DNA from: Ectocarpus siliculosus
Lineage: Eukaryota > Sar > Phaeophyceae > Ectocarpales > Ectocarpaceae
DNA length: 64,000 nucleotides
Direction of reading: 5' to 3'
NCBI GenBank assembly: GCA_000310025.1
Contig: FN648379.1
Location: 124,328-188,327 of the forward strand
The notes under the pieces are model-generated. The model was not told where the DNA came from and did no database searches. It was given only the letters and a program-made list of their open reading frames with translations. The position numbers and the translations under genes were made by a program. How positions within the stretch are numbered: position 1 is the stretch's first letter; each line of letters opens with the position of its first letter. Below, in pieces: positions 34,768-47,800 of the stretch.

Positions 34768-36147
34768 ATGGGCGATGTGATAGAAGCGTGCGCGGATGGA
34801 GGATTCGACATTCCGGCCACAACAGACACAAGAGACACCGCTGGCCCGTTACCTCGAGTCAAGACCCAATCGTCGGCCGCCATGGTGAGAAGCTCTGTGG
34901 TGCGTACTGCTGTTGTAGTCTACCCGCCGAAATCTTTCCGCCCGGCATGATCCACCCACATGTAGTCATGTAGTCTACAAACTAACTGGGGGTTGTCGTG
35001 TACTATTTGTGTCGTGTGTGGTGTACAGAGAGAGGTAATGTGATGCACTCTGCTCTGTCAGTTGCTTCCACGGCAGTGAGTCCACTTCAGGTAGAATGCT
35101 CGACCCCAACCCAACCCAACCAACCTAAAATTCACTGCCGGAACCCCAAGCCTGACCCTTATCCTACGGTCGCGGCAGGCATAAAAATGGTGTGCGTGTG
35201 TGCTTGGTTGCACTGCTGTATGTAGACAAGAGCTCAGCTGTAAAAAGTAAGTGCTTCTTTACTGTGGGCTCCTTATCAATAGACTAATAGTCTTCTACAG
35301 TGCTAAAACTTGTTGGCGGAATGCCCACTGCTGGCCTTTTGTCAACAACAGGACGACCGCGTTGAACCGAAACCCAGAAGGGTAAAGATTCAGCTCGATG
35401 ATGACGAGGACGACGACGGCGACGGCGATGGCGACGAGAATGGCCCCGGCCGAAATATTCTTGGGAGGACACCACCCACAGCCTCGGTAGAAGAAGGGCT
35501 CACAGACGAAAAAGCGCCATTGCACAACGTTTCGAATGCAGCAGCAAACGCATCAAGAAACCATGAGCAGGATGATGAGAAGGCGACGGATGCACCTGCG
35601 ACGAGCCGACCTGAGTACCGGGTAAGGGAGGAGGAAAATCTGCAACCCTTAGCAGCTGTCCTTCAAGTTCCGAGGCAGCATGTTGTAGGGCTAGCGTCCG
35701 GCGTCATGTGGGGCGCATATATATATGCTGTAACTGTAACTGCAATACCTGCTGCATCAGACCATCAAACGCAACCTGGCATGGCGCAACGTTGCCAATG
35801 CGTTCTCCCACTCGGTCCCACAGATCTACAAGATCGAGATGCCCGGCGAAGACCCGACGGTCGAAATTGTCTGCTCTTTCTCGGACGGCAATCTAGCCGC
35901 CCCCATCAGCACCGCCCGAAAAAAACGTCTCTCCGGATGTCCTTCGGTGAAAATTTCGTCTGACGGGCGCAAGTTTGTTGTCGAACGGAATCCAGCTGCA
36001 GACGCCGGTGATGGCGGCGGCGACGGTGTTGCAGAGAAGGGAAGGTTTCGCCTACAACTTCCACAGAGAGTCGTCCCCACGACGGCGATGAGCTTCTTTC
36101 GGAAAGGACAACTCACAGTCAGAGCTACGCTGGCAACTTCGGAGTAG
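34768..36147 (+). CDS. Hsp20/CS-fold domain protein, 257 residues, three exons
   Basis: Exons 34768-34884, 35352-35621 and 35761-36147 (TAG at 36145) join in phase 0 with donors atg|gtgaga and cgg|gtaagg and acceptors acaacag and catcag. The ATG sits in a favourable context (gaagATGGG). The N-terminal exon is MGDVIEACADGGFDIPATTD. Exon 2 is strongly acidic (QLDDDEDDDGDGDGDEN) and looks disordered. The last exon carries a beta-rich domain: QIYKIEMPGEDPTVEIVCSF, VKISSDGRKFVVERN, then GRFRLQLPQRV and FFRKGQLTVRATL. That order (IEMPG...; RF-x-L-x-LP; F-x-x-GQLTV) is the pattern of an alpha-crystallin/Hsp20 or CS (p23-like, PIH1-type) sandwich, so a co-chaperone or assembly-factor role is inferred. 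I cannot name the family member. A Gly/Asp-rich loop (ADAGDGGGDG) interrupts the domain. Confidence 0.75.
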
Positions 36148-37552
36148 AGAAACTACGCAAGATACTTACCAACTGGTCGTCAACGGTGGTGTTTTGTAGT
36201 GTAAAAGGCATCGAGAGCCGTTGTTTGTAGCGGAGCAGCCAGTCTCTGGTTGTTCCTGAATGCATTGCCTGGTTCGCCTAGTACCGAAAACACCGAGGAT
36301 TCTGACTTCAAAACCCTGGCCTTCAAATTGATCTCTCCGGTCTAGCGCTTTCGCCTCACGCAAGCGACAGCCATGCTGTCGTCGCGGCGGTCAAACTTTA
36401 TTATTGTGTGTGATTAGAGTCTGTTCAACATGGGTCGTATTCATACCCCCCCCCCCGCCCGCACCGAAAAAAGTTGCATTTTGTCGTGGTTCAAGTCCTG
36501 AACACTGTAGGAGAGGAAGCGCCAGCGGAGCGAAGTTCCTCATTCTCCTCGTGGTTGCGCTGAACCAGCAACAATGGGTATTCGACTTCGCGTGTCTGCC
36601 CCCCCAAGTCCTGGGATCTCCTCGCCACTCCTTAAAAAACCTCGTATTTTAGATGTCGAGGTTCGGGACTTGGTGGACGCTATTGCTTTGGGTGCCTCTT
36701 GTTCTTCTTCCTAACTTCCCCAGCCGTTTCTATTTGCCTCTACTTCAGTGAAATCTTGACGAAAGTTCCTCCCTCGAACATTGACAATTGCAATTCTCAC
36801 GAACCTGCAGGGCACCACACTAACGAGCCCATGTTACTGGTAAGCCTCGCAGCAACGTTAGAGTGCAGAAGCGAAGAGGACACAGAGTGCGTTTCTAACA
36901 TCTACTGAAAACAAAGAAGGAGCAGGGGATATAGTCTGTACTCCAAACAAACGCATGTATGCTCAAGAAGCAATCCAGACAGAGCGCGCTTGATGAGTTT
37001 TCATGGACAAGGTGTGTGAAGAAAGTTGTGAAGGGCGCGGGAACCACCGAGAACGAAAGGAGGAAAAATGGCGGATGGATGTGGTAATGTATGATACGTC
37101 AGGCATTGGTGAGAGCACGACAGAAGCTACTCTTAAAGTCGCCACAAAACGCCAGCGAGGAAGGCAAGGATCCCAGCAGTAGTAGGAGAAAAAATAATCA
37201 AAAACCACGTGAAGAGGTTACGCAAAGGGGACGGGAATGACTGGTACTTTTCTAGGGTATAACGAACGGCCGCAGCATGCTGTTTGGATCAAGCCATGCC
37301 CTCAGTAGTGAATCCGAGAGGAGAGGATGATAAATGAACTGTGTGATGGATGATGAATGAAGCAAATCTACTTCTGTATTACTAAATACTGCCGGTACCC
37401 TATTTTGATAAATACTACACCAGAACGACAACCACGCCGTCAGATGTGATGTGTGGAGCTTGATAAATAACGTACTATACTCCCGATAAGACGAGCAGGA
37501 GGTCGCCCAAGCGGGTGCGAAACCCTAAAAGGCAGGACTAAAGACTATCTAC
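36148..37552. other. non-coding stretch with a degenerate tRNA-like segment
   Basis: On the minus strand at about 36290-36370, the words ggcgaaagcgctagaccgga, gatcaatttgaaggcc and ggttttgaagtcagaatcc resemble the A-box, anticodon arm and T-arm of a serine/leucine-type tRNA, too degenerate to be a working gene. It may be a SINE remnant. The rest shows no exon I can support. Confidence 0.3.
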
Positions 37553-37663
37553 CGGGCGGCCATCGATGCTGAGAATGTCACCCCGCAGCCAGGACGGCTT
37601 CATGACCATGATCTTGCGCGCCCTCTCGAGTCCACCTGCATTCCTGGCGCTCGTCATCGTCAT
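37553..37663 (-). CDS. candidate first coding exon of an unknown minus-strand gene
   Basis: Thirty-seven codons from an ATG at 37661-37663 read MTMTSARNAGGLERARK, IMVMKPSWLRGDILSIDGRP and stop at a plausible donor (ccg|gtagat). Composition and codon use resemble the real exons of the window. The opposite strand is less convincing. No following exon could be assigned, so this may be a fragment. Function unknown. Confidence 0.35.
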
Positions 37664-38196
37664 GCCTACGCCGTTTGGAAATATCTCAACAGACCCAACG
37701 CCCTACTTCGCGCACTTCGTTCTGTGCCTTGCCCCAGATTCGAAACTTCGTGATATCAGATTCGTAATTGCAATCTTCATTATACAGAACTCTGCCATGT
37801 ACGCTTGCTCATGATACACGTCTTTTACCTTCGTCGTGCGCTGTCCGAGACGTCGAAAGAACTCGTCCCACCCGAGGAATGGGTCGCATTAAATGGAGAG
37901 CACCCTTCGGCGGAGTGTATATTGCACCCATTCTCCCTCTCCTCGCCCTATCTGATCTCGCCTCTCACTGCTGGCTTGCTCAGCTCATGAAAATTTTCAA
38001 CTCAACCCCCCCCCCGGATCGTTCCTCTCTACGCTGCGTACCCCCCACAGGCGCGTCAGTGCTCGTCACACACCCGGCACCCCTGCCTCGCCTCTTGCTC
38101 TATCAACTGGCTTCATCCGGTGAGTATCCATGACTATTACCGCCTCCGTGATGGAACTGTGCTGTCTGTTGTGAACATGTACTCTTGCGCGTGTGA

Positions 38197-38397
38197 GTGA
38201 GCTTGAGTGGTGTTCTCGTCTCTACCTGCACACGGGAGTCAGTGCGGGATAAATGCATCATGTTTGGCCCGCGAAAAACGCCCCTTCCCGGCCTGATGCC
38301 CATGCACGTATACATGTTTCACCCCTTGACGGAGGCCGAGTTGATAGCTCTTCCCCGTGGAGGGAACGAGCGCGGCAGCCGTCCCGGCAGTACATAG
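38197..38397 (+). CDS. unidentified open frame, possible exon
   Basis: The stretch encoding ESVRDKCIMFGPRKTPLPG and MHVYMFHPLTEAELIALPRG has protein-like composition over about 50 codons and ends at TAG. No splice partner or known domain was found. It lies just upstream of a duplicated block and the ABCG gene. It could be an exon or a decayed mobile-element fragment. Confidence 0.25.
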   Translation: MSLSGVLVSTCTRESVRDKCIMFGPRKTPLPGLMPMHVYMFHPLTEAELIALPRGGNERGSRPGST

Positions 38398-38554
38398 TGC
38401 GTCATATGCCAACACAGAACACAGCAGCAGCGTTGCGTACCGGTGCGAATCATTATCATGCGTAGGATCCGACGGCAGGACTGATATTTCGCAGACTACA
38501 TGTAGCAGCTTTCTTTGCCGCGCGCTACCCTGCTATCTGCTACACGCATGCTCA

Positions 38555-38853
38555 GACCATTGCTGGACGCCGCCGGGACGCAGGACCAAACACACGCGCC
38601 TCTCCGGCTGATACATCGCGATCGATAAACGGGGCCGTTTTCGTTACGCTACCCACTCTGGGCAAAGTTGGCCCGTGGTTGGTAGACTACAGTCTAACTG
38701 ATGCACAGCGATCAGGACAGTTCCCACGACCGTTGCTGATGGAAGCAGGGAGCACAGGACCAAACACCCGCTCCTCTCCAGCTGACCCATCACGACAAAA
38801 AAAACGGTGCCCTTTGTTACGTTGTCCGACTCTGTGCAGGGTTGGCACCGCGG
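38555..38853 (+). repeat. diverged direct duplication of a 125-bp block
   Basis: Block 1 (38555-38679) and block 2 (38728-38853) share the order GACC-TTGCTG, CAGGACCAAACAC, CTCCTCTCC-like, GCTGA, CATC-CGA, CGG-GCC, TTACG-T, CACTCTG-GCA and GTTGGC-C--GG. Identity is roughly 70%. They sit immediately upstream of the first ABCG exon. Confidence 0.5.
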
Positions 38854-38883
38854 TTCTAGTGCTCAGGAAGGCTCTTTTTTACG

Positions 38884-41800
38884 ATGACCTCGGCAGCATC
38901 AGAAGAAAAAATGGACCTGGAGGCGAATGCCATGGAAATACGCAAGGCACGCGAGTCGTCGTCCATCTTTCCTCCCAACAGGTGCAGGGCGAAAGCGTTC
39001 AAACTATCTGTCGCTTGGGTCGACGGAGTATCCGGGCGTGACCAGGGACTGGGCTGGACAGCTCCCAAAATTGCGTTTGCGGTGGAGGATGTAGATGTTA
39101 TAGTGAAAGTACGGGTGTTATTTACCACGGTTGTTAATATTTAACAGGTTTGTTGGGTTGGTATTTTAACAGGTTTGTTGAAAGCAAGGGTTTACTCGGA
39201 ATTTTTCCGCGGTTGAATCACCGCCGTGGTGGGCGGTCCCGGTAATCCGCCGTTTTTCCGCTGTTTTTTTGTTTTTACCGCCTCCGCCAAAAGCTTTGCC
39301 GCCGAAAAACGCGTTACCGCCCACCGCCAAAACAATTACCGCCGTATGTATTGTAATGGTATTTGGCCCCTTCCTTCAGAATCAATCACCTTTGTGCTGT
39401 GTGGCTCTCTTGTCCGACCACAGTAGCAGGTTGTTGTTGCTTTCCGTTGTTCTCTTTCTCTTGATTAACGCTTTCCAAGCCAACTCACAATGTCCCACGC
39501 ACACACGATCAGGGATCGTCTGTACGCACACACGGAAACAGAAGGGCACATGTCTCGGCATAAAGCCCTGATCTAGCATGACGTCACGTCTTAGCATCCG
39601 ACGGCGCCAAATAACCATGATCAACCACGATCACATGTCTACCTCCTAATACCATAACAGTATGGCGTTACCGCCGAAAAATTACCGCTGTATGTTAGTT
39701 TTACCGCCTCCGCCAAAGTCGTTACCGCCAACAAACGCATTAGCGTCTACCGCCCAAACAATATCCGCCATACGTCAATACCGCCGAAAAATCACCGCCA
39801 TTCGGCATTACCGCCGAAAAACTACCGCCGAACGATTGGCTGAGTGAGTAGACGTCTAGCCTCGACTGCCGTACAACCACGGACGGTGAGTGTGAATCAG
39901 GAGTTCGAGTCCACGTGTGGACGTATTTGTAAGGTCACGGCTCCGGCAGAAAATGCCGTATCTGTCGTTTATTCGCTCTATTGTAACACGGGATCGAGGC
40001 CACCAGCTGTCAGGCGGAGCGAAAAATTTCAGCCCTCGCCAAACCTCATCGGTGACCTGCTCAGCACAATGCTTGCAGGGAAAGTCGAGCGCGGTAACTT
40101 ACATCGCACCGCAATTGTCGCCTTGATTGGTATCGCTTGAAGCTGTGGCCATAGGAAATGGCAATCATTACCGCCGTTATATTGCCGCCGTGGTGGGCGG
40201 TCCCGGTAATACGCCGTTTTTCGTCATTTTTGGTTTTACCGCCTCCACCATGAGCGTTACCGCCGAAAGACGCGTTGCCGCCTATCGCCAAAACGATTAC
40301 CGCCGTATGGCGTTACCGCCGAAAACTACCGCCAGTATTCTGTTTTTCCGTCTCCGGCCAAGTCGTTACCGCCGAAAATCGTATTACCACCTGCCGCCAA
40401 GACATTTACCGCCGTATGGCAATAACGCCGCAACGTTACCGCCGTTTTTTGGTCTTACCGCCTCCGCCAAAGTCGTTACCGCCTAAAACGCATTACCGCC
40501 TACCGCCAAAAAAATTACCGCCAAATGGCATTTCCGCCGAAAACCTGTTCGCCTGTAAAACCGTTACCGAATAAACCCTTGGTTGAAAGTACGGGTGATA
40601 TTCAACAGGTGTGTAGGTGATCCGTTGTGTTTCCTACTGGCTGCAAGAAAGAGTAAAATATGCGGCACAAGAAAATCCGTCGGCGCAATAATCGGCAAAC
40701 TCCCTCCATTTGATCCTCTCCTGCAACACCAGGGGGGACTCGATCCAGGAGCTGGCGTTCTTGGATCTCAAGTACGAGGTGGAGAACATCAGGCCGGGCA
40801 TGGAGGCGGAAACCCTTAAGGTGTTGGAAGGCGTTTCCGGCCAGGCCAACTCCGGAGAGATGCTCGCGCTGGTACGTGTGCTTGAGCCAACTACCTTCTC
40901 CGTACCACGACCAGTGCCCGCACGGTTTTTTCGCGTGCTTGTTTTTGGATACCTTTGCTTTGTCAGCATATGCCCCGTGTCTGTCATACTTCCTCTGAGC
41001 GGCACCTGACCGAAGAACTGCGTCGATACATGTTTCTCACCACAATAAGGCCTTGTGAACCCGAAAGACTGGCAGACGGACGCAGACCCATGGACAAGGC
41101 ACTGCAGCAGTGCGGGTTGTCAGGCCGCTTCTCTCTCTGTCTCTGTCTCTCTTTCTCTGTGTCTAGTCTGTTTCTGCCTCTGTCTCTTCCTGTTTCTCCG
41201 ATATTCTGACGTATTTCCTCTTGTCTTGTCCACCGCTGCTATTTACATTGCTCCTTGTCGTGGCTGTCTCCCTCATGGTTTTCGTTATTTTTTTCTTCTG
41301 TTCCCGGTGTGGGTGATGATGCCTGGTGGCGGCAGATGGGTCCCTCAGGCAGCGGGAAGACCAGCCTCCTCAACGTCCTCGCACAACGAGTCCCGCACAA
41401 GAGCGTGACCGGGAGCGTTTTCGTGGATGGCAGTCCGCTGTCCAAATCCTTCAAGAGGCGGATGGGCTTCGTATTCCAGGTGCCTGCCCCCTCCCCCCCC
41501 CCCCCTACCGTGTTGTAAGCGTGAAACAGTGGCTTGGCCCTTGAGCGCTCCACGGTAATAAATTTTCGGCCGTGCACGCCCACCACCTGACTCGCCTCGC
41601 ATCAACCCCTCCTTCTTACTCGAGGTATCCCACCTTTTGTTCCTTTTCTCCACGCAACCCAGCCTGAATATGTTCGGCCTACTATATCTTGAGCCCCGTG
41701 TGTGCAAAGACCCGTACACACGTCGCGCCCACACGATTCACCCCGTGCGGTCATGTACGCCTTTCACCACCAGGACGACATGTGCCTGTGGAACCTCACG

Positions 41801-44800
41801 GTGAGGGAAACGGTCATGTTTGCCGCGAAGCTGCGCCTGCCCCAGTCCACCCCGGACAAGGAGAAGCACGAGCGCGTCGCGGAGCTCCTTGAGCTGCTGG
41901 GCCTGTCGCATGTCGCCGACGGCATCATCGGGAAGGAAGGAAGGAGGGGCATATCGGGGGGAGAGCGGAAGCGTGTCAGCATCGGGGTCGAGCTCATCAC
42001 CAGCCCGGACGTGTTGTTTCTTGGTAAGCGCGCGGGGTTCCGTCCCCCCGCGAAGGCCGCGTGTTCGAGTTTCGTGTTTGGGGAGGGGTGTTCAAGGACG
42101 ACTGGCCAGCGGGAAAAGGGGACGAGTATCGAATTTTTGTTGCGGTTTATTCAACGGATGACTGCGGTATTGCAGTTGTGGAAAAGCACCATTTCCAGCA
42201 CATGGACTGCGGTATACCGCGCTTGCTGCTTTTATCCCACCGACCCCCGCCCCACAACCCCCCCTCCCGATCCCGTATTTTCCTCTTTGCCCTTTTGCTC
42301 CCTTCTGACCTACGCCATCCCCTCCATGTTGCTTGTCGTCTTCCTTATTGCCTTGTCAACAACCTACGGCCTATCTCCCCACGGGAAACCGCTACTTCAC
42401 GGGAGGGAAGACGAGCCGACGTCCGGATTAGGTACGCACCGCTGCTGTGTTGTTGTGCATCGCTGCCTGTCCTCTTGCCCCCTCTTGCGCGGAACACTGC
42501 GCAGATCGCTCCTCCCCGTCCATCCATAACCCCCCCCAAAACACGCGCTGGATCAATCTACCCTGCTGTACAGTTGGCGCACGCGTTAAAGGAACATCAA
42601 TTTGGGGTTCGAGGCTCAATTTCTTGTTTCGTCGACTTCTTCGAGCATAGGTCGTTGTATTGAGTTTGGTGTGCGATATATTAGCTGAGGTGTGTTCCTT
42701 AACATTGTCGATTTTTCTTAATTATTGTCAAGATCTGAGCCTGCCTTTGTTTCTGAAGGTTTGTTTCTTTGTCGCGGGGTGCTGACTGTGTTCTATCGCC
42801 GAATGTGCCCTCCGTGTCCCCGCGAGAGAAGACTCCAGCACGGCGCTGAGCATCACGCACGTGCTGCGAACGCTCACCCGGAAGGGCATGATCGTCGTCT
42901 GTTCCATCCACCAGCCGAGGTCCAACATCTTCTCAGAGTTCGACAAGGTGCTGCTGCTCAGCAAGGGCAACACCGTCTACTACGGCTCCAGGAGCACCAT
43001 CGTCAAGTACTTTGAGGCCCTGGGTGCGTGTGGCCTTGTGGTCGTCCCTGCGTAGGGCTGTGCACTGCGCCAACGGCGTTTGGCAGGCGTTATGCCGGGC
43101 ACGCCGATACTATGAGACAGCTTGAATTCCCATCTGTGTCACGCGATTTCGCCGACCTTTTCCATATGCGGCCTTTTACGGGGATCAATACTGTGTTTTT
43201 GTTGGTGTTGTCCGCGCCCCCCCCCCCGAATGAAACACAAACGCCAACTTTGTGTACCAGACCCTTGGTACAGGCGCGCGTTACCAGCCAAAAACTTACC
43301 CGAAGTTGAGTTGGTATCCCATCTTGCGTGCTGCTCGAAAGTCTGCGAGGTTTGGCCTCCTTTCATGTTTATTGCTCGTCTTGAGCAGGCCTTGTTTGTT
43401 GTACTCCTCCCCATCACCATCCATAGCTGTGCCCTCACCACCCCGCGCCTTGGTGGCCTGTTTTGCGGAAAACCCGAGGTGTTCCGCACCGTTCCGGCAG
43501 AACGTGAATGGCCTGTAGCAAAAAACGCCCACACCATGCAGCGAGAAGAAAAACAAACAATACCTCACTACATATCACGCCTGCTTATGGGAGGTATTGA
43601 GTACCCCCTTCCCGCTTCCACGAATGCCACAGGTTTGGAACTCCCTCCAGAGACCAACTCGGCCGACTGGATCCTCGACTTGACGACATCCTCTACGATC
43701 GTACAGGGCGGGAAGACCCTCACCCAAGCCTACCAGCAACGCGCATTGGGGCCTCTCTCGGTAAGGGAACGTGAAGAGAAGGGAGGGGAAAATGGTTCAC
43801 ACCAGGCGCGCCCTCTGGCTTACTTGCGAAGGCCCGCAATGGTGGTGCATCTGTAAGCGGTGTGCACCCGATGCGCAACTGCCTTCAGTTCTCCCTAAGC
43901 CAGCAGTGCCCGCGTTGCTTCGTAATGGTGTACGTGTACCCCTGACCCACTTCTACTTTGGCCTGTCTTGGTTGCTTGTCTGCCGTTTTCTTGGCCTTGG
44001 TCGCGCTTGGAAATTTCCCCACCTGCCGTGCCCACCGCAGTCGGACATGGCCGTCCCCACGGCATCCACCGTCACCAAGACGCGAGATAGGCTCAAGGGC
44101 AGCGGGTCGGACAAGTCCGAGTGGGTCACGTCTTTCGGCTACCAGCTCAAGGTGCTCCTGCAGAGGCAGAGTCGACAGTCTAGGGGAGAGGTGAGCATCA
44201 GGGGAACAAACTCTCTGGAATGTCGCCCATGGGTGTCTCGGTTGATTTGAACATGATGACCTCGGTCTTATAGCTGGACATTCAACTCGCGAACACGCCG
44301 TTCTAGGATGCATTTACCCTGAGAAAGGCGGAGCGCGAGGGGCCATCGTGTGTTGCTATTTCGGCACCAATGAAATCCCCCCCCTTTGTTCTGGTTTCGT
44401 GCGAAAAACAAATACATTCTCGTGTTGTGGTGAGACCAGTGCTTGCTCTTTTCCGCTCGGTGTCATGAGTGTTATTCGGGGTCGATTGAAGTTGAGTCCC
44501 TCTTCAAGCGGACCATCGTCTCCGTGCACGCGTGTCTCAACCCCAGGTCTTCAACTCGGTCAACTTGACCCAGATTTTCGTTGTCGCCCTGATAGCCTCC
44601 GCCATCTGGTGGCAGAGCGAAAACGTTTCGGACATCGCGGGCACCATGTTCTTCATCTCCATCCAGCAAGCTTTCAACGGCCTGAACGTGAGGGCGTCCC
44701 TTGGGTGGATTGCAGCACACCTTTGTTGCCGTCGTTGCGGTTGTTGGTTTCCATGCATATTTTCACATCGTGGTGACGGTCGGCTGGGGTACGCAACTTG

Positions 44801-47800
44801 CGGTTCTCGCCTCTCCTTGCCATACTTCTCCATTCCCGTACGTACCCAATGGAGAGTTTTTCTCCTTTTGCTCTGGGACACGTTCTGATGCGCCCCAATA
44901 TTCACGCGTAACCTCCCCCCGCCCCCCCCGGGATGCCCAATCAATGCATGGCACATATGGTTTGGCACAGCAAACACAAGGACGATGACCAGCTTCTGGT
45001 TCGTCCTTGTGAACCGTAACTTGGGCCGGCGAAACATCGCTCCGCCCCGGCGGCATGGTAGGGATGCGAGGTCAATGGTCTAACGACTACGGCATGCGTT
45101 TACATGAGTACCCCCCCTGGGCATAGGAAGTGGGTTGAATAGGCGGGAAATGATATCGGTACGGTAGATGAGCTAGAGAATAGACGTTTTTGAGCCACCT
45201 TTGGCAAAGTACTGAGGAACGATTGGCCATCGGCGATCCGTCCCGTGGGACCAATGCTCCGTCCTCTCGAGGACGCGTGGTCAGTGGTCTAGCCGCTAAG
45301 GCACATGCAAAACATGAGTACCCCCCACCCCCCCACCCCCTCTCCTCGGCTGGCCGATCACAGACAAGCATGCGCGTGTTTCCTCCCGAGCGAGGCCTGA
45401 TGATCCGGGAGCGATCCACGGGTTCCTACCGCGTTGGGCCGTACTTTCTGGCCAAGTCGACCAGCGACATCGGCCTCTACACCGCAGCCCCGATCCTATA
45501 CGCCACGGCCGTGTACTGGTGCGTGGGCTTGAGGCCCGAGGCCGGCGCGTTCTTCACATTCTTGCTGCTCTTCATGGGACAGGTGAGAGTTTGGGAGAGG
45601 GATGTCAGTTTCGTCTTCGTTGTTGTTTGCTGTCGACCCACTTGATTGACCTTCGTTGCCGTTTCCTGCTGTTGCTTCTGTTGCTATTGTTTAGTTCTGC
45701 TGTTGTTCTTGTTGTCTGGTTGGTTCGGCCGATATGAACGGGCACTCCCTCACAACTGAGAAAACAGGCGAAGCGGGATGCAGCATTTTCTATTGGGCTA
45801 CACACCGCTCGTTTTGGGCTACACCCTGTGTGTTCGATTTTTTGCGCCCAAGACGCTGGGGGTTTGTGATTCCGATTTTCTTGTCCGGCACGAGCTGGTT
45901 CAAGGGAAACACGTAAGAAGGCAGGCGGGTACAGCAATAGGTGCTGATAACACAGTATACGAACTTGGATCACCGCAGAAGGAGGCAGGGAGAACGGGGA
46001 CAAAACGAGGCGCCGCTTTGTGTTCAGCGTGCCAAAAAAGGATCTGGAACGTCCCATCTGATCTGTCTCTGACCGTGTTTTGCCTTGTTTGCATCCCGCT
46101 TTTTGTTCTAACCGAAGGTCATTGTCGGGCAGAGCATAGGGCTGCTGATCTCGACGTCCATTGCGGACATCTTCACGGCCCAGTCGTTCAGCTTTGTGCT
46201 GATCCTGTCCCTGATGCTCTTCGGTGAGACGCACCCCTGCGTACATAATCGTTCGCTTTTTGTGGGAAAAAAAAATTCGGTTTGTTTTGTGTAGGTGTAT
46301 ACCTGGCGTTCTTTATCGTCCCGAGAACCCCTTGCTACCGCAACGGCGTGTTGGTTAGACGCGTCAAATGTATTGCGACGTAGAAAACGACGAACCGCGG
46401 TTGCTCCATCTTTGGTTTTCAGAGACGAGATCGTCTAGGGAACAGACTATTACACAGTAGGGGTTATGGAAGAAGGAAACGTAATGTAACGACCGAACAA
46501 CTCCTAGAATACCGCAATGCCGGGGCTGGACCCGGCGACGTACGAGTATGTGGGCAGCAGGTACAATCGAGCGTGTTGTTCGGCGTTACAGTACCCGTGC
46601 AATCAAACGTCCGGCTGTGTTGCGATAGATGTAGTGCCGTCAGCCTAGGTTGAGTTCTCTTTTCAAGACGTCGAGCATTGGCTTTTCTGGTCTCTCCTCT
46701 CGTTTGCCTCATGGCCAGAGTTTCTACCTTGGCTGGGGGTTGTCACGTTTTGTCTCTTGGGTAATGTGGGAAGGAAAGAGGGGGGGGGGGAGGGGTGAAC
46801 TGGGAGGCCGTTGTGGCGGCATCCGCCTACCTCTGTTTCAAGACACTGCACAAAGAGCACCTCGGAAGATTAAGTTATGCCAACCCGGAAGAAAAAGTAT
46901 TATCGTGGATATTTTAGGCGCACGACGTGAAAGAGGAATATTTTATACCCTACACGGCCTCGCTTGCGGTAACACCGCCAACCCTTGTCGCCCCCGCCGG
47001 GGCGTCGTCAACCTACCCACACCGTAGACTGAACCACGGGTACCCTACCACCACTTTTCATCGACCTCCTTCCGCTCCCTCGCCCCCCCCTCCTGCTTGC
47101 GTCTTCGCCACTTTTCCCGTCACAGGCGGTTTCTACGTGAACAACAACAACGTGCCGGAGGGACTGTAAGTATCATATCGCCCGTTTGTTTAGGTTTCGT
47201 GGTTCATTTCTGTCGCTGCAACAATTTTTTCTGGGTGCAGATGTACGTGTGTCAACATGACATGTACATACACCCTCGAGGATAATAGTTTCGATGCTAC
47301 GCTGCCAGCACCAGTTGAGCGGAGGAAGGAAAGAGTGTGTCCGTGCCGGACATTGTTTGCGTTGGGACCAGAGCTTGCCCTCCAAAGTCGTGTGATCGCT
47401 GAGGGCGGCAGCGGTGTAACTGCGGCTATGGTCCTCTTCGTTGTATTTTCCAAAATATCCACACTCGAAAGGACTCCGACAACCCACCCCAAGGGTATGT
47501 TTGTTAGCGAGGCTCAACGTGGTGGGTCGTTCGGGGGCTGTCTGTTGGCGGCAGGGAGAGTTACAGCTCGTTTTTGCTGTTTCCTTTCCGCTCGAACCTG
47601 GTGTGGCGTGTCTACACCCCAGGATCTATCTCCCTTGTTTTTCTCTCCCGTTCTAAGGAACCAAGCGAGGACTTCTGGCGCAGGGTAGCGAACACGTACG
47701 CGCAGGGTTCGGGCGTTCTGGAGGAACTCTTTATGCTGCGCAGAAACAAACGATTGTGTCCCATAACATTTTGCTTCAAGGCGAACTTGTAACGACGTGG

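Noticed and set aside
36290-36370. Minus-strand exon (ALDRRDQFEGQGFEVRILG)
   Set aside because: The same bases resemble a degenerate tRNA-type repeat, and the frame cannot be tied to neighbouring exons.
39836-39925. Functional tRNA gene
   Set aside because: A- and B-box-like words are present, but a paired acceptor stem and anticodon arm cannot be formed.
40733-40748. Acceptor at 40733 as the start of the second ABCG exon
   Set aside because: It has the better pyrimidine tract but is out of phase with the exon ending at 39108. The acceptor at 40749 is in phase, so it is preferred unless another exon lies between.
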